19,425 nt of DNA, taken from NCBI GenBank assembly GCA_037443425.1, contig JBBIOI010000062.1, positions 1 to 19,425 on the forward strand, in the 5' to 3' direction. The notes under the pieces are model-generated. The model searched no databases. It had not been told where the DNA came from and was given only the letters and a program-made list of their open reading frames with translations. This document shows, one piece after another, positions 5,633 through 12,679 of the stretch; within the stretch, counting starts at the first letter, position 1; the number at the start of each line of letters is the position of its first letter. The DNA comes from JBBIOI01 sp037443425. Its GTDB lineage: Bacteria; Desulfobacterota; BSN033; UBA1163. Both the position numbers and the translations under genes were made by a program.

Positions 5633-7093
5633 TTAGTAGGATGCTGTGATACGAAAAATTCCACGATATTCACTATAATCCCTCTCTGAAATATTTGAAT
5701 TATTCTCACGATGAGAAAGTTCTAAAGACAGTCCCAGCCACCTAAATATCTCATAAGAACCATTTAGTGAAACTCCCCAGATACGGTCTTTTTCAAGAGC
5801 ACTATATTTCACCCTCTCGAAGCTTCCCCTTGCACCAAGGGTCATATTTTTAAGAAACCGATGAGAAACTGTGCCTAAAAGCCGATGTGTCTTCATAAAT
5901 CCTGGATTTTCTGCTGTAAAATATTCCTCGGTAAAACCTCCCTGGAAAGAAACTGTATAGATTGTTTTCTGTTCACGTTGTGAAAGAAATATCTCATAAT
6001 AAAGGCCTCCTGTGCTTGAGCCCCTATCAGGCTTTTGTCTGAAATATCCAAGTTGAGCTCTTCCATTTAATGTCGGAGAAAATGCATGCTCAATGCCTGC
6101 AGATGGCCTATGAACTTCGTAGTCTATTGATGGTGAATCGAAATCACGATTCAGATAATTATATTCAGCAAAAACAGATGTCCTCGGATTGAAACGATAA
6201 GTATAACGACCTGTAACGGAATGTCCTGTGAGGTCGGCTGAACGCTCAAAATCGCCAGAAGTAAAGGTGTAATCAAAAGATAATCCATTTCTAATATCAA
6301 ACCAGTAAGCTATCTTTGGATTAATGGAGTTTTCGACACTATCACGGCCCGTTCTGCTCTGGATATTATAGATATTGTTTTTGTAATTTATTGAAAAAAG
6401 ATTATATCTTCCGAATTGATACTGGATCGAGGGTTCAAAAACATTTCTAATATAGACAACCCTTCTTACTGTCCTCGAAATGAGGGTCTGACCTTCTACG
6501 GCAACCGGAGAATAATCTGTCTCTCTAATCTCATTTGACCGAATAAGATAGTCCCTTAGCCTGAAGGTTAAATACCTTGTTGGTGAATACCAGGCACTAA
6601 GTGTCCCGTTTAGACTTGTGTAGTTATTGTCCTCTTCCTTTCCGTAATATACGAGGCCTGCACGGAAATCCATATCTAAACCAAATTTTTCCTCCGCAGT
6701 CGGTGCCCTCTGAAACTCACCTGTTACGGGAGATCTTGGAAGCGTAGAAATTTTCAGGCCTGGCGAAACTGTTGTAATGAAATCATCCTTTCTGTCTCGG
6801 GCTGTTAGATTAATATTGCTATTATATTCTTCTTCAAGAGTTATATAGGGTTTAAGATATGAAAGTAGATCTTTAATTTCGAATTCTGCCCAAACGAAAG
6901 AAGGAATTATAAGTATTAAGAATGAAATTAAGAAATACAGAAATGAGTTACTTGGGTTGCTTGAGTTACTTGAGTTGCTTGGGTTTATTGAGTTTATTGA
7001 GCACTGGAACCCTTGACCACTGGGACCCTGGAATCCTGGAATCCTTGTTTGGTTTATCTGGTCTTTCTGGTTTGTCTGATTATTTGGTTTCAT
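5633..7093 (-). CDS. Outer-membrane beta-barrel protein of the EPS/XrtA locus, with repeat-encoded N-terminal extension
   Basis: This 486-residue protein has a hydrophobic export signal at about residues 51-69 (FLYFLISFLILIIPSFVWA, cleavage after VWA). The mature part of about 417 residues is rich in alternating aromatic/polar strands. It starts with the EEEYNSNINL...DDFITTVSPGL segment typical of exosortase-associated barrels and ends in the aromatic residue of ITASY, as expected for BAM-assembled barrels. It probably forms or supports the outer-membrane route of the polysaccharide. The ATG at 7093 has a good GAGG signal five bases away, and no alternative ATG, GTG or TTG start was found before the signal peptide. 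The first 50 residues (NQTNQKDQINQT..., SNSSNPSN) are therefore probably translated although they derive from 9-bp repeat DNA. Confidence 0.85.
   Translation of the reverse strand: MKPNNQTNQKDQINQTRIPGFQGPSGQGFQCSINSINPSNSSNSSNPSNSFLYFLISFLILIIPSFVWAEFEIKDLLSYLKPYITLEEEYNSNINLTARDRKDDFITTVSPGLKISTLPRSPVTGEFQRAPTAEEKFGLDMDFRAGLVYYGKEEDNNYTSLNGTLSAWYSPTRYLTFRLRDYLIRSNEIRETDYSPVAVEGQTLISRTVRRVVYIRNVFEPSIQYQFGRYNLFSINYKNNIYNIQSRTGRDSVENSINPKIAYWFDIRNGLSFDYTFTSGDFERSADLTGHSVTGRYTYRFNPRTSVFAEYNYLNRDFDSPSIDYEVHRPSAGIEHAFSPTLNGRAQLGYFRQKPDRGSSTGGLYYEIFLSQREQKTIYTVSFQGGFTEEYFTAENPGFMKTHRLLGTVSHRFLKNMTLGARGSFERVKYSALEKDRIWGVSLNGSYEIFRWLGLSLELSHRENNSNISERDYSEYRGIFRITASY
6945..7088. repeat. 9-bp minisatellite inside the beta-barrel gene
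   Basis: In-frame 9-base units run through codons 2-50 of the barrel gene. Six are GRGTTRCTT/GRGTTTATT (6945-6998). A middle section with CCTGGAATC-like units covers about 6999-7052, then TTTATCTGG/TCTTTCTGG units cover 7053-7088. Unit types and order match the intergenic array at 412-564. On the coding strand they give Asn-Ser-Ser/Asn-Pro-Ser and Asn-Gln-Thr/Asp-Gln-Ile tripeptides. Confidence 0.9.
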
Positions 7094-7104
7094 TTTAACC
7101 TCGT

Positions 7105-7710
7105 TTAAGGCACGATAACTGTATCGCCAGCCTTTAAAGTGATATTGGATTCAAATTCATCACCTTCGATAAGTTTCTTATAATTAACAATAAACCTCTT
7201 CTCCCTTCCTCCCTCTTTTCTGATGATTAAAATCTTCTTTTGATTTGCCCAGTCTGTAAATCCTCCTGCCATCGGTATTATCTGCAGTAGCGTCATCTCA
7301 CTTCTTAAACGATAAACGCCCGGGTTTCTTACCTGACCCGATACATAAACCTTAAAACTGTTTGCCTCCATAACAATAACCGAAACAGTGGGATTTTCTA
7401 TAAATTCTTTAAACCTAAGGGTTAACTCCTCTTTAAGTTGTAAAGGAGTAAGGCCTGCTGCCTTTATCTCGTTTATCAGAGGAAGAGATATAAAACCATC
7501 CATTCTCACTGGAACAGTTCTTGATAATGCATCCTCTCTCCAGACATGAATATAGAGAATATCTTCAGGGCCAATTATATATTTTTCAGAATCTATTCCC
7601 TTTTCGGATTGAGCCTGTTTCTTAGAAACAATATCTTGGTCAGTCTGTGCTGAGGCTAACCCGATATTTACTATTAATATCAAAAAGATTAAATAAAAAA
7701 GCCTTTTCAT
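7105..7710 (-). CDS. Wza-type polysaccharide export protein
   Basis: This 201-residue protein has a signal peptide (1-21, ...GLASA before Gln), a poly_export domain (about 43-115, YIIGPEDILYIHVWRED...LPLINEI) and one SLBB domain (about 120-170, VYVSGQVRNPGVYRL). It would form the periplasmic/outer-membrane conduit for the polymer with the Wzz-type partner. It lacks a lipobox cysteine, unlike classical Wza, and is short, with a single SLBB domain, like the exosortase-associated export proteins. The ATG at 7710 is chosen over one eleven codons upstream (7743): it starts the signal peptide, has an AAAGGGGG sequence before it, and avoids overlap with the preceding gene. The beta-barrel gene follows after 11 bases. 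Confidence 0.9.
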   Translation of the reverse strand: MKRLFYLIFLILIVNIGLASAQTDQDIVSKKQAQSEKGIDSEKYIIGPEDILYIHVWREDALSRTVPVRMDGFISLPLINEIKAAGLTPLQLKEELTLRFKEFIENPTVSVIVMEANSFKVYVSGQVRNPGVYRLRSEMTLLQIIPMAGGFTDWANQKKILIIRKEGGREKRFIVNYKKLIEGDEFESNITLKAGDTVIVP

Positions 7711-7726
7711 CTTAAACCCCCTTTCT

Positions 7727-8167
7727 TTAAGCCTTTGGGCCAAGAAATCTATTAATGAGGTCTATTGAGTCAGCCCCATTCACAGGAAAACAGAATTGAT
7801 CAATGCTAAGTTCGATTCCACTTTTCTTGAAATCAAGATACTTTAATGCCTCTTCAAAACGTTCTTTAGCCTTTCGACATGTTTTAATATCGGCATAAGG
7901 AAGAAGTATCACAAGCTGGTCATCTCCTATAGAGGCCAAAATGTCACTTTCGCGTATTTCAGAAGAAAGAAACTCACTCAAATTTTTTTGCTGAACCTTT
8001 ATATCAACAACTCCTTTCCCCTTTATTGTATTGTTGAGTCTAATTGAAATTAAGCTTATAAAGTTCTGGTAACGACGGGCTCTCTTAATCTCAAGGTCAA
8101 GAAGAAAAAGAAATAGTTCTTGATTTAAAACCCTATTTGGAAATCCTTCTATTCCGTAAAACATCAC
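7727..8167 (-). CDS. Stand-alone degenerate GGDEF-like domain protein
   Basis: This 146-residue protein resembles a single GGDEF domain. An EIKRARRYQNFISLISIRL helix-strand (26-44) is followed by IRESDILASIGDDQLVILLP (71-90) at the place of the signature, which reads GDDQL instead of GGDEF. Both the changed signature and the missing DxLTGLxNR-type start argue against diguanylate cyclase activity, leaving a possible nucleotide-binding or protein-binding role. It resembles the C-terminal half of the protein at 11806-12645. The start is either GTG at 8167 or the adjacent ATG at 8164; TAAGGAG, one unit of the 7-bp repeat, lies just upstream. It sits between the activator gene and the export gene in the same operon. 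Confidence 0.75.
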   Translation of the reverse strand: MMFYGIEGFPNRVLNQELFLFLLDLEIKRARRYQNFISLISIRLNNTIKGKGVVDIKVQQKNLSEFLSSEIRESDILASIGDDQLVILLPYADIKTCRKAKERFEEALKYLDFKKSGIELSIDQFCFPVNGADSIDLINRFLGPKA

Positions 8168-8181
8168 GTCTTACTCCTTAC

Positions 8182-9246
8182 TTAGCTTTCGGCTTCAAAC
8201 TTAAAACCTTCAATAATCTTTGAAACCAAATCATCGCTATTTAGAGTTGCCCTTGATTTAACAAGACCATACTTCTCAATCTTATAAAGCAGTGCCTTAT
8301 AACTAATGCGTAAAAGCTTTGCTGCCTCTTTTCGATTCCAGCGTGTTTCATGAAGCGTTGCCTCAATAATATCTCTCTCGGCCTTCTCTATTGCCCTTTT
8401 GCCAACCTCTTTGAGATTGAATAATCCTTTTAAATTTTCTGAATCATTTGATTTAGCCTCTGCTAAGGAATTAACTCCAGTATCATTTTTCATCTTCTCA
8501 TTAAGTGATTTAATAATCGTATCTTCTTCACCCAGAATTACTATTCTCTTTACAAGGTTTTCCAATTCTCTGATATTGCCTGGCCAGCTATAGACTCTAA
8601 AAACATCAAGAAGCCTTGATGAAAGATTAGGAATCTCTCTCTTATAACGGCTCTTATAAAGATTGAAAAAATATTCCGACAGGGGAACGATCTGCTCAAC
8701 CCGTTCTCTAAGCGGAGGGATATTAAGACTTATAACATTGATTCTATAAAATAGGTCTTCACGAAAACGGCCCTCTTGCATGGACCTCTCGAGGTGATTT
8801 TTTGTAGTTACAATAACCCTTGCATCAACTAAAACGTCGCCATCTCCACCTAAACGTGAAAATACTCCATCTTGTAAAACCTGAAGTAGTTTTGCCTGAA
8901 CAGATAAGTCCATCTCTTCTATATCATTTAGTAAGATAGTTCCTCCATTTGCCATCTCAAACTTACCAGGCTTTTTAAAATGAGCACCTGTAAATGCCCC
9001 TTTTTCAAAACCAAAAAGTTCACTTTCAAGAAGACTGTTTGGTATAGCTGCACAATTTACCTTTATAAACGGCTTATTACGACGGTGGGAATAATCGTGG
9101 ATTGTCTGTGCAATTATCTCTTTACCCGAGCCTGTCTCACCTTTTATTAAAACTGTAATATCGGTTTTTGCTATCTCGTCAATAATAGATTTTATCTTAA
9201 CCATCTTAGAAGAATTGGAAAAAATGATTTTTGATATCTCTTTCAT
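8182..9246 (-). CDS. Receiver-less sigma-54 enhancer-binding protein with altered Walker B and sensor I
   Basis: This 354-residue protein has no N-terminal sensory domain. It has an AAA+ sigma-54 interaction domain (about 8-240) with Walker A GETGSGKE (36-43), an intact GAFTGA loop (83-88) and conserved FREDLFYR arginines (162 and 168). The C-terminal Fis-type HTH covers about 288-328. Two key positions are unusual. The Walker B Asp-Glu is Asn107-Asp108, and the sensor I Asn (ATN in the sister protein) is Lys149. ATP hydrolysis may therefore be impaired. The recognition helix (RISYKALLYKI) is almost the same as in the activator at 9446-11113, suggesting shared DNA sites and possible mixed oligomers. 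It is the first gene after the sigma-54 promoter at 9264-9280. No Shine-Dalgarno is evident and the leader would be very short. Confidence 0.88.
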   Translation of the reverse strand: MKEISKIIFSNSSKMVKIKSIIDEIAKTDITVLIKGETGSGKEIIAQTIHDYSHRRNKPFIKVNCAAIPNSLLESELFGFEKGAFTGAHFKKPGKFEMANGGTILLNDIEEMDLSVQAKLLQVLQDGVFSRLGGDGDVLVDARVIVTTKNHLERSMQEGRFREDLFYRINVISLNIPPLRERVEQIVPLSEYFFNLYKSRYKREIPNLSSRLLDVFRVYSWPGNIRELENLVKRIVILGEEDTIIKSLNEKMKNDTGVNSLAEAKSNDSENLKGLFNLKEVGKRAIEKAERDIIEATLHETRWNRKEAAKLLRISYKALLYKIEKYGLVKSRATLNSDDLVSKIIEGFKFEAES

Positions 9247-9263
9247 AACAGTCTAAGGATTTA

Positions 9264-9280
9264 CGCAAAAGATATGCCAA
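9264..9280 (-). promoter_or_regulatory. Sigma-54 promoter of the EPS export operon
   Basis: The minus strand reads TTGGCATATCTTTTGCG. This gives TGGCA and TTGC with exactly ten bases between the invariant GG (-24) and GC (-12), as in consensus TGGCACG-N4-TTGCW. The predicted start is near 9253, only about 7 bases before the ATG at 9246. Confidence 0.78.
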
Positions 9281-9366
9281 ACCGCTTTCCTGTAAAATAT
9301 TCACATCCCTTTGATATTATTAAAAATCTTTTGTCTTTTATCTTAATCTCTTTCTCCTATCAAAAC

Positions 9367-9431
9367 ATATGGGAAAAAAGTGGAAAACCAAAAGGAAAAA
9401 ATGGTAATTCAGTTCCACTTTTTTCCCATAT
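9367..9431. promoter_or_regulatory. Perfect 19-bp inverted repeat, candidate enhancer site
   Basis: ATATGGGAAAAAAGTGGAA (9367-9385) and its exact reverse complement (9413-9431) enclose 27 bases that contain CCAAAAGGAAAAAA (9388-9401). It lies about 115-180 bases upstream of the predicted sigma-54 start, the usual range for enhancer-binding protein sites, and 14 bases past the stop of the upstream activator gene. A terminator role is possible but less likely: the stem is AT-rich and has no T-run after it. The rest of the gap 9247-9445 shows nothing else beyond the promoter. Confidence 0.65.
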
Positions 9432-9445
9432 ATAGATCTTTCTTC

Positions 9446-11113
9446 CTATGAAGAAAGAAATTTACTATCCAGACCACATTCTTTAATCTTATAAAGAAGG
9501 GCCTTATAACTGATATTTAGTAGTTCGGCTGCCTTTTTTCGGTTCCAGTTTGTCATCTTCAATGCCTTTGATATAAGTTCAGCCTCAGCCCTAATCATTG
9601 CCTCTCTGTGAACCTCCTTTAGGGATGGCCAGTGTTTACGGTTTAAAATAACCCTTTTTGATTCTAATTCTGATGGAGAATCTCTCTTTATAACCGGAAC
9701 CAATTCATCGATTATGGTTTTTTCTCCACCTAAAACGACAATGCGTTGAATAACGTTTTCAAGTTCTCTTACATTGCCAGGCCAGTGATACTGTAAAAAT
9801 ATCTTCATCATGTTTTCTGATATTGGACTCAGTTTTTTATTATATTTCTTTGAAAATTTATTTAGGAAATATTCAACAAATATTGGAATCTCCTCTTTTC
9901 TTTCCCTTAATGGAGGAATGGTGATATTAACAACATTCAGTCTGTAAAATAGGTCCTCGCGGAATCGACCCTCTCTTACAGACTCTTCAATATTTTTGTT
10001 CGTTGCCACTAAAACCCTTACATCTACACGAACATCCTTTTTACCACCAAGTCTTGAAAATTCTCTGTCCTGAAGAACCTGCAAAAGTTTACCTTGAAGT
10101 GAAAGGCTCATCTCTGAAATCTCGTCAAGGAATATCGTCCCTTCATTTGCAAGTTCAAATTTCCCTAACTTTTGACGATAGGCACCTGTAAATGCACCTT
10201 TTTCATAACCAAAGAGTTCGCTTTCAAGGAGCTCTGAAGGAAGGGCTGCACAATTGACCTTTACAAATGGTTTATTACGCCTTAATGAATTTAAATGAAT
10301 GGATCGGGCAACAACCTCTTTTCCAACTCCGCTTTCGCCCTGTATGAGCACTGTAACATCGGTATTTGCAACCTGATCTATTACCTCTTTAATCTTTTGC
10401 ATCTTCTCGTGTGCATAGATAAAAATCCCATTTTCATGAGTCATCTCTCCTATTTCAACAAATGTTGAAGAGGAGGGCATAAAGTTTTTATCGGCTAAAT
10501 CTGGGAATATATTCTCTTTTCCATCTTTCAGTAAACGATTAACCTCATTGATTTCTAAGAAGAAACGGGCTGATGTCAAAGCAGCACCCATCTGATTTGT
10601 TATGTAGGATAGAATCATCTTTGAACCTTCGTTGAAGGCACCTTTCTTTGAATGACTTATATTAAAAACTCCAACGACTTGATCTTTTTCCTTCACAGGA
10701 TAACATATTAGGGACCTTACCTTTTTTCCCAATCCATTTGCCCTTACAAACCGTGTCTCATTAAGGGCATCATTAAGCATCACAGCCTTTCCTTCTATTA
10801 GAACATATCCTGCAATTCCTTCCCCTGGCTTAAATCTTTTGCCCATTGATATTCCATCTGAATAAAAGACAGTCTCTTTCTCATCTTTCCCACGCGCTGC
10901 TCGAATGATTAATTCGCCTGTTCTCGGATCCTTCAACATAAGTGAACAATTCTCCGCATCCATCTCATCTATCACTGCATCGAGAATCTCTTTACATGTC
11001 TTTCCGAAGTCAGGTAGATGAACAAGAGCACCCTGAACCCTTTTAAAAAGAGTAAAGGCCTTTGTACTCAATTGACTTGAACCTATCACCTTTGATAATA
11101 CCTCTTGGTCCAT
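9446..11113 (-). CDS. GAF-domain sigma-54-dependent transcriptional activator
   Basis: This 555-residue protein has an N-terminal GAF sensory domain (about 30-185, with FKPGEGIAGYVL and VRSLICYPVKEKDQVVGVFNI), an AAA+ domain (about 215-470) and a C-terminal Fis-type HTH (about 511-550). The AAA+ motifs are complete: Walker A GESGVGKE (259-266), GAFTGA (306-311), Walker B FLDE (Asp330-Glu331) and sensor I ATN (Asn372). It should therefore be a competent activator of sigma-54 promoters whose signal enters through GAF. The ATG at 11113 is preferred. The more upstream ATG at 11128 overlaps the AGGAGG that serves as Shine-Dalgarno. It follows the pseudo-receiver gene by 30 bases. Its recognition helix (NISYKALLYKI) nearly matches that of the protein at 8182-9246. 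Confidence 0.93.
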   Translation of the reverse strand: MDQEVLSKVIGSSQLSTKAFTLFKRVQGALVHLPDFGKTCKEILDAVIDEMDAENCSLMLKDPRTGELIIRAARGKDEKETVFYSDGISMGKRFKPGEGIAGYVLIEGKAVMLNDALNETRFVRANGLGKKVRSLICYPVKEKDQVVGVFNISHSKKGAFNEGSKMILSYITNQMGAALTSARFFLEINEVNRLLKDGKENIFPDLADKNFMPSSSTFVEIGEMTHENGIFIYAHEKMQKIKEVIDQVANTDVTVLIQGESGVGKEVVARSIHLNSLRRNKPFVKVNCAALPSELLESELFGYEKGAFTGAYRQKLGKFELANEGTIFLDEISEMSLSLQGKLLQVLQDREFSRLGGKKDVRVDVRVLVATNKNIEESVREGRFREDLFYRLNVVNITIPPLRERKEEIPIFVEYFLNKFSKKYNKKLSPISENMMKIFLQYHWPGNVRELENVIQRIVVLGGEKTIIDELVPVIKRDSPSELESKRVILNRKHWPSLKEVHREAMIRAEAELISKALKMTNWNRKKAAELLNISYKALLYKIKECGLDSKFLSS

Positions 11114-11143
11114 AGTCCCCCTCCTCATTAAACAATAAAAAGA

Positions 11144-11572
11144 TTAAATTTTAAGATATTGGGTTTTATTAGTTGTAATTCGATTCTTCTGGATCAATAA
11201 TCTTCGTTTCTTTAAACCTTTTTTAAGGTGAAGGAGGATCCTTTCGCTCGAAAAAGGTTTTAAAAATATGTCATCGACCCCGGAATTTAAAATCTTTTTA
11301 TACTCCCTGTCTCCAATCTCTTGATCAGTAAGCATCATGACATAAAGTTCAGGGAAATCCTTTTTTAACTCCTTAATTTCGTTAACCATGCAAACTCCAT
11401 TTACAACGTATTCTGTAATAAGTGCAGAAATCTCAAACTCTCTAAAATTTTTTCTTAGCCTCTCAATATCTGATAATGTAATGACAATATAATGTTCAAA
11501 CTCTAATAAGGTCTTAAGAATCCATTGTGTATGATAATCATTATCAAAAATGATAACAGTCTCTCTTGCCAT
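11144..11572 (-). CDS. Stand-alone pseudo-receiver protein (Glu at the phospho-acceptor position)
   Basis: This 142-residue single REC-like domain has an N-terminal acidic pair (Asp10, Asp12 in IIFDNDY), Thr82 (MMLTD) and Lys105 (FLKP) at the expected places. The phospho-acceptor Asp is replaced by Glu54 (ALITEYVVNG). Such a substitution can mimic the phosphorylated state, so the protein may be locked in a constitutive form. It has no output domain; the C-terminal tail is Lys/Arg-rich. It is clearly related to the N-terminal half of the protein at 11806-12645 (GVD-x2-LKP-x-S-x-RI motif). The start has GGAGG 6 bases upstream. It is the first gene behind the sigma-54 promoter at 11599-11615 and probably partners the activator encoded next. 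Confidence 0.85.
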   Translation of the reverse strand: MARETVIIFDNDYHTQWILKTLLEFEHYIVITLSDIERLRKNFREFEISALITEYVVNGVCMVNEIKELKKDFPELYVMMLTDQEIGDREYKKILNSGVDDIFLKPFSSERILLHLKKGLKKRRLLIQKNRITTNKTQYLKI

Positions 11573-11598
11573 AGAAACCTCCAGGTGAAAAAGGCTTC

Positions 11599-11615
11599 AG
11601 CAAATTATATACCAA
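11599..11615 (-). promoter_or_regulatory. Sigma-54 promoter of the pseudo-receiver/GAF-activator operon
   Basis: The minus strand reads TTGGTATATAATTTGCT. GG and GC are separated by exactly ten bases and the -12 box TTGCT is intact. The predicted start is near 11588, leaving a 16-base leader that holds GGAGG before the ATG at 11572. Confidence 0.75.
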
Positions 11616-11708
11616 AATAACACTTTCTATTGGTTTACTTTAATTATTTGAAATTAAATATATTTTTCATCAGGGCGAAGATTTGGAGGAAATTCTTTTT
11701 CACTCAGA

Positions 11709-11747
11709 TTTTACCTTTTGGAACAATTTATGAGCCAAAAGGTAAAA
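11709..11747. promoter_or_regulatory. 13-bp perfect inverted repeat, candidate enhancer site
   Basis: TTTTACCTTTTGG (11709-11721) and CCAAAAGGTAAAA (11735-11747) are exact reverse complements around 13 bases. The element is about 120-160 bases upstream of the predicted sigma-54 start. CCAAAAGG followed by A-rich sequence also occurs upstream of the other sigma-54 promoter (9388-9401). The rest of the 233-base gap 11573-11805 holds only the promoter and a short hairpin. Confidence 0.65.
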
Positions 11748-11785
11748 AGAGAAAAATTTTTTTAATCATTCTGGTTAGATAAAGA

Positions 11786-11803
11786 TTAGACTAAAAAGTC
11801 TAA
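11786..11803 (-). terminator. Short hairpin after the pseudo-receiver/GGDEF gene
   Basis: TTAGACT and AGTCTAA with a 4-base loop begin just past the stop codon at 11806. The stem is 7 bp and AT-rich, and no T-run follows in the minus direction, so it is at best a weak terminator or a 3'-end-stabilising hairpin. Confidence 0.3.
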
Positions 11804-11805
11804 GA

Positions 11806-12645
11806 TTAGATTTTTAAAGATTCTAATATTTCGCTTTGATCAGGGAATGTATATGATTGATATGAAAGGGTTTTAACAAACCTGTTTAAAACCTCATCCG
11901 ATCTGAAGGCGGGATGACTCTCTATCAGACGATTAAGCCTTGAAAGCATTGCCTGACAACCACTGTAATCTGTTTCTGGTAAGATAATACCAATCTCTCC
12001 ATTATTTTTACTTATAAAATCCTCTTCTCTCGTATTCTTTCTTATAAGTTCGAGAAATTCTTTAATAAAGATTTCAAATTGCTTCTCAATCTTTTCTTTC
12101 TCAGAGATTTTAATTAAGACGAGTGAAAAGCTGTGATTATGTCTTTTTGACCTTTTAATCTCTTGACTTATAAATTTTTCAAAAAAATTTCTGTTAAATA
12201 TGAGAACACTAATCTTTTCACTTACTGGATCGATTAGAGAAAATCTTTCTAATCCCTTTAATTTAAGAATCATATCTCTTTGCTTTAAACCTTTCCTTAT
12301 ATGCACTATAATCCTGTCAGCTGAATAGGGCTTTAGTATAAATTCATCCACACCAACAGTGAAGAGCCTTTCATATGTTTTTTCATCCACGGTTGCATTG
12401 GCTATCATAAGGATATAAGTTGCAGGAAAATCTTGCTTGATCCTCTTTATAAATCCTTCTGTTGCTTCATGTGGATATATATATTCAATGATAATGATAG
12501 AATACTCTACTTTTTTTACTAAAGAGTAAGCCTCTTCAAGATTGAGGGCTGAATCAACCAAATATCCTTCATCTCTTAAAATTATTTGATATGCATTAAC
12601 AAGATTCTTAAATGGATCAACCAACAGGATTGAATGTGTGTTCAT
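11806..12645 (-). CDS. Pseudo-receiver plus degenerate GGDEF-domain protein
   Basis: This 279-residue two-domain protein has a REC-like fold at 1-125, where the acceptor Asp is Glu54 (IIIIEYIYP). Only Asp10 of the N-terminal acidic pair is present, the conserved Thr is not found, and Lys105 (ILKP) remains. A GGDEF-like domain (about 135-279) opens DPVSEKISVLIFNRNFFEKF in place of DxLTGLxNRRxF and has NNGEI (214-218) at the signature position. Neither phosphoryl transfer nor diguanylate cyclase activity is expected. The two halves match the stand-alone proteins at 11144-11572 and 7727-8167, pointing to fission or fusion of one ancestral pair. There is no obvious Shine-Dalgarno. It follows the NtrC-type gene by 34 bases. 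Confidence 0.82.
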   Translation of the reverse strand: MNTHSILLVDPFKNLVNAYQIILRDEGYLVDSALNLEEAYSLVKKVEYSIIIIEYIYPHEATEGFIKRIKQDFPATYILMIANATVDEKTYERLFTVGVDEFILKPYSADRIIVHIRKGLKQRDMILKLKGLERFSLIDPVSEKISVLIFNRNFFEKFISQEIKRSKRHNHSFSLVLIKISEKEKIEKQFEIFIKEFLELIRKNTREEDFISKNNGEIGIILPETDYSGCQAMLSRLNRLIESHPAFRSDEVLNRFVKTLSYQSYTFPDQSEILESLKI

Positions 12646-12661
12646 ATAGATAAAAATATAT

Positions 12662-12677
12662 ACAATTTTAATGCCAA
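12662..12677 (-). promoter_or_regulatory. Weak sigma-54-like motif before the pseudo-receiver/GGDEF gene
   Basis: The minus strand contains TGGCATT, AAAA and TTGTA. GG is ten bases from a GT where GC is expected. Spacing and the -24 box are right, but the -12 box is imperfect. The gene starts 17 bases downstream. A near-identical motif lies before the small gene at 15911-16093 (16134-16148). Confidence 0.35.
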
Positions 12678-12679
12678 TT

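Noticed and set aside
9367..9431. Rho-independent terminator of the GAF-activator gene
   Set aside because: The stem is AT-rich, the T-run is within an arm and not after it, and the location fits an enhancer site better. The alternative is kept only as a note.
11111..11128. Upstream ATG at 11128 as the start of the GAF-type activator
   Set aside because: The codons after it are the AGGAGG ribosome binding site for the ATG at 11113.
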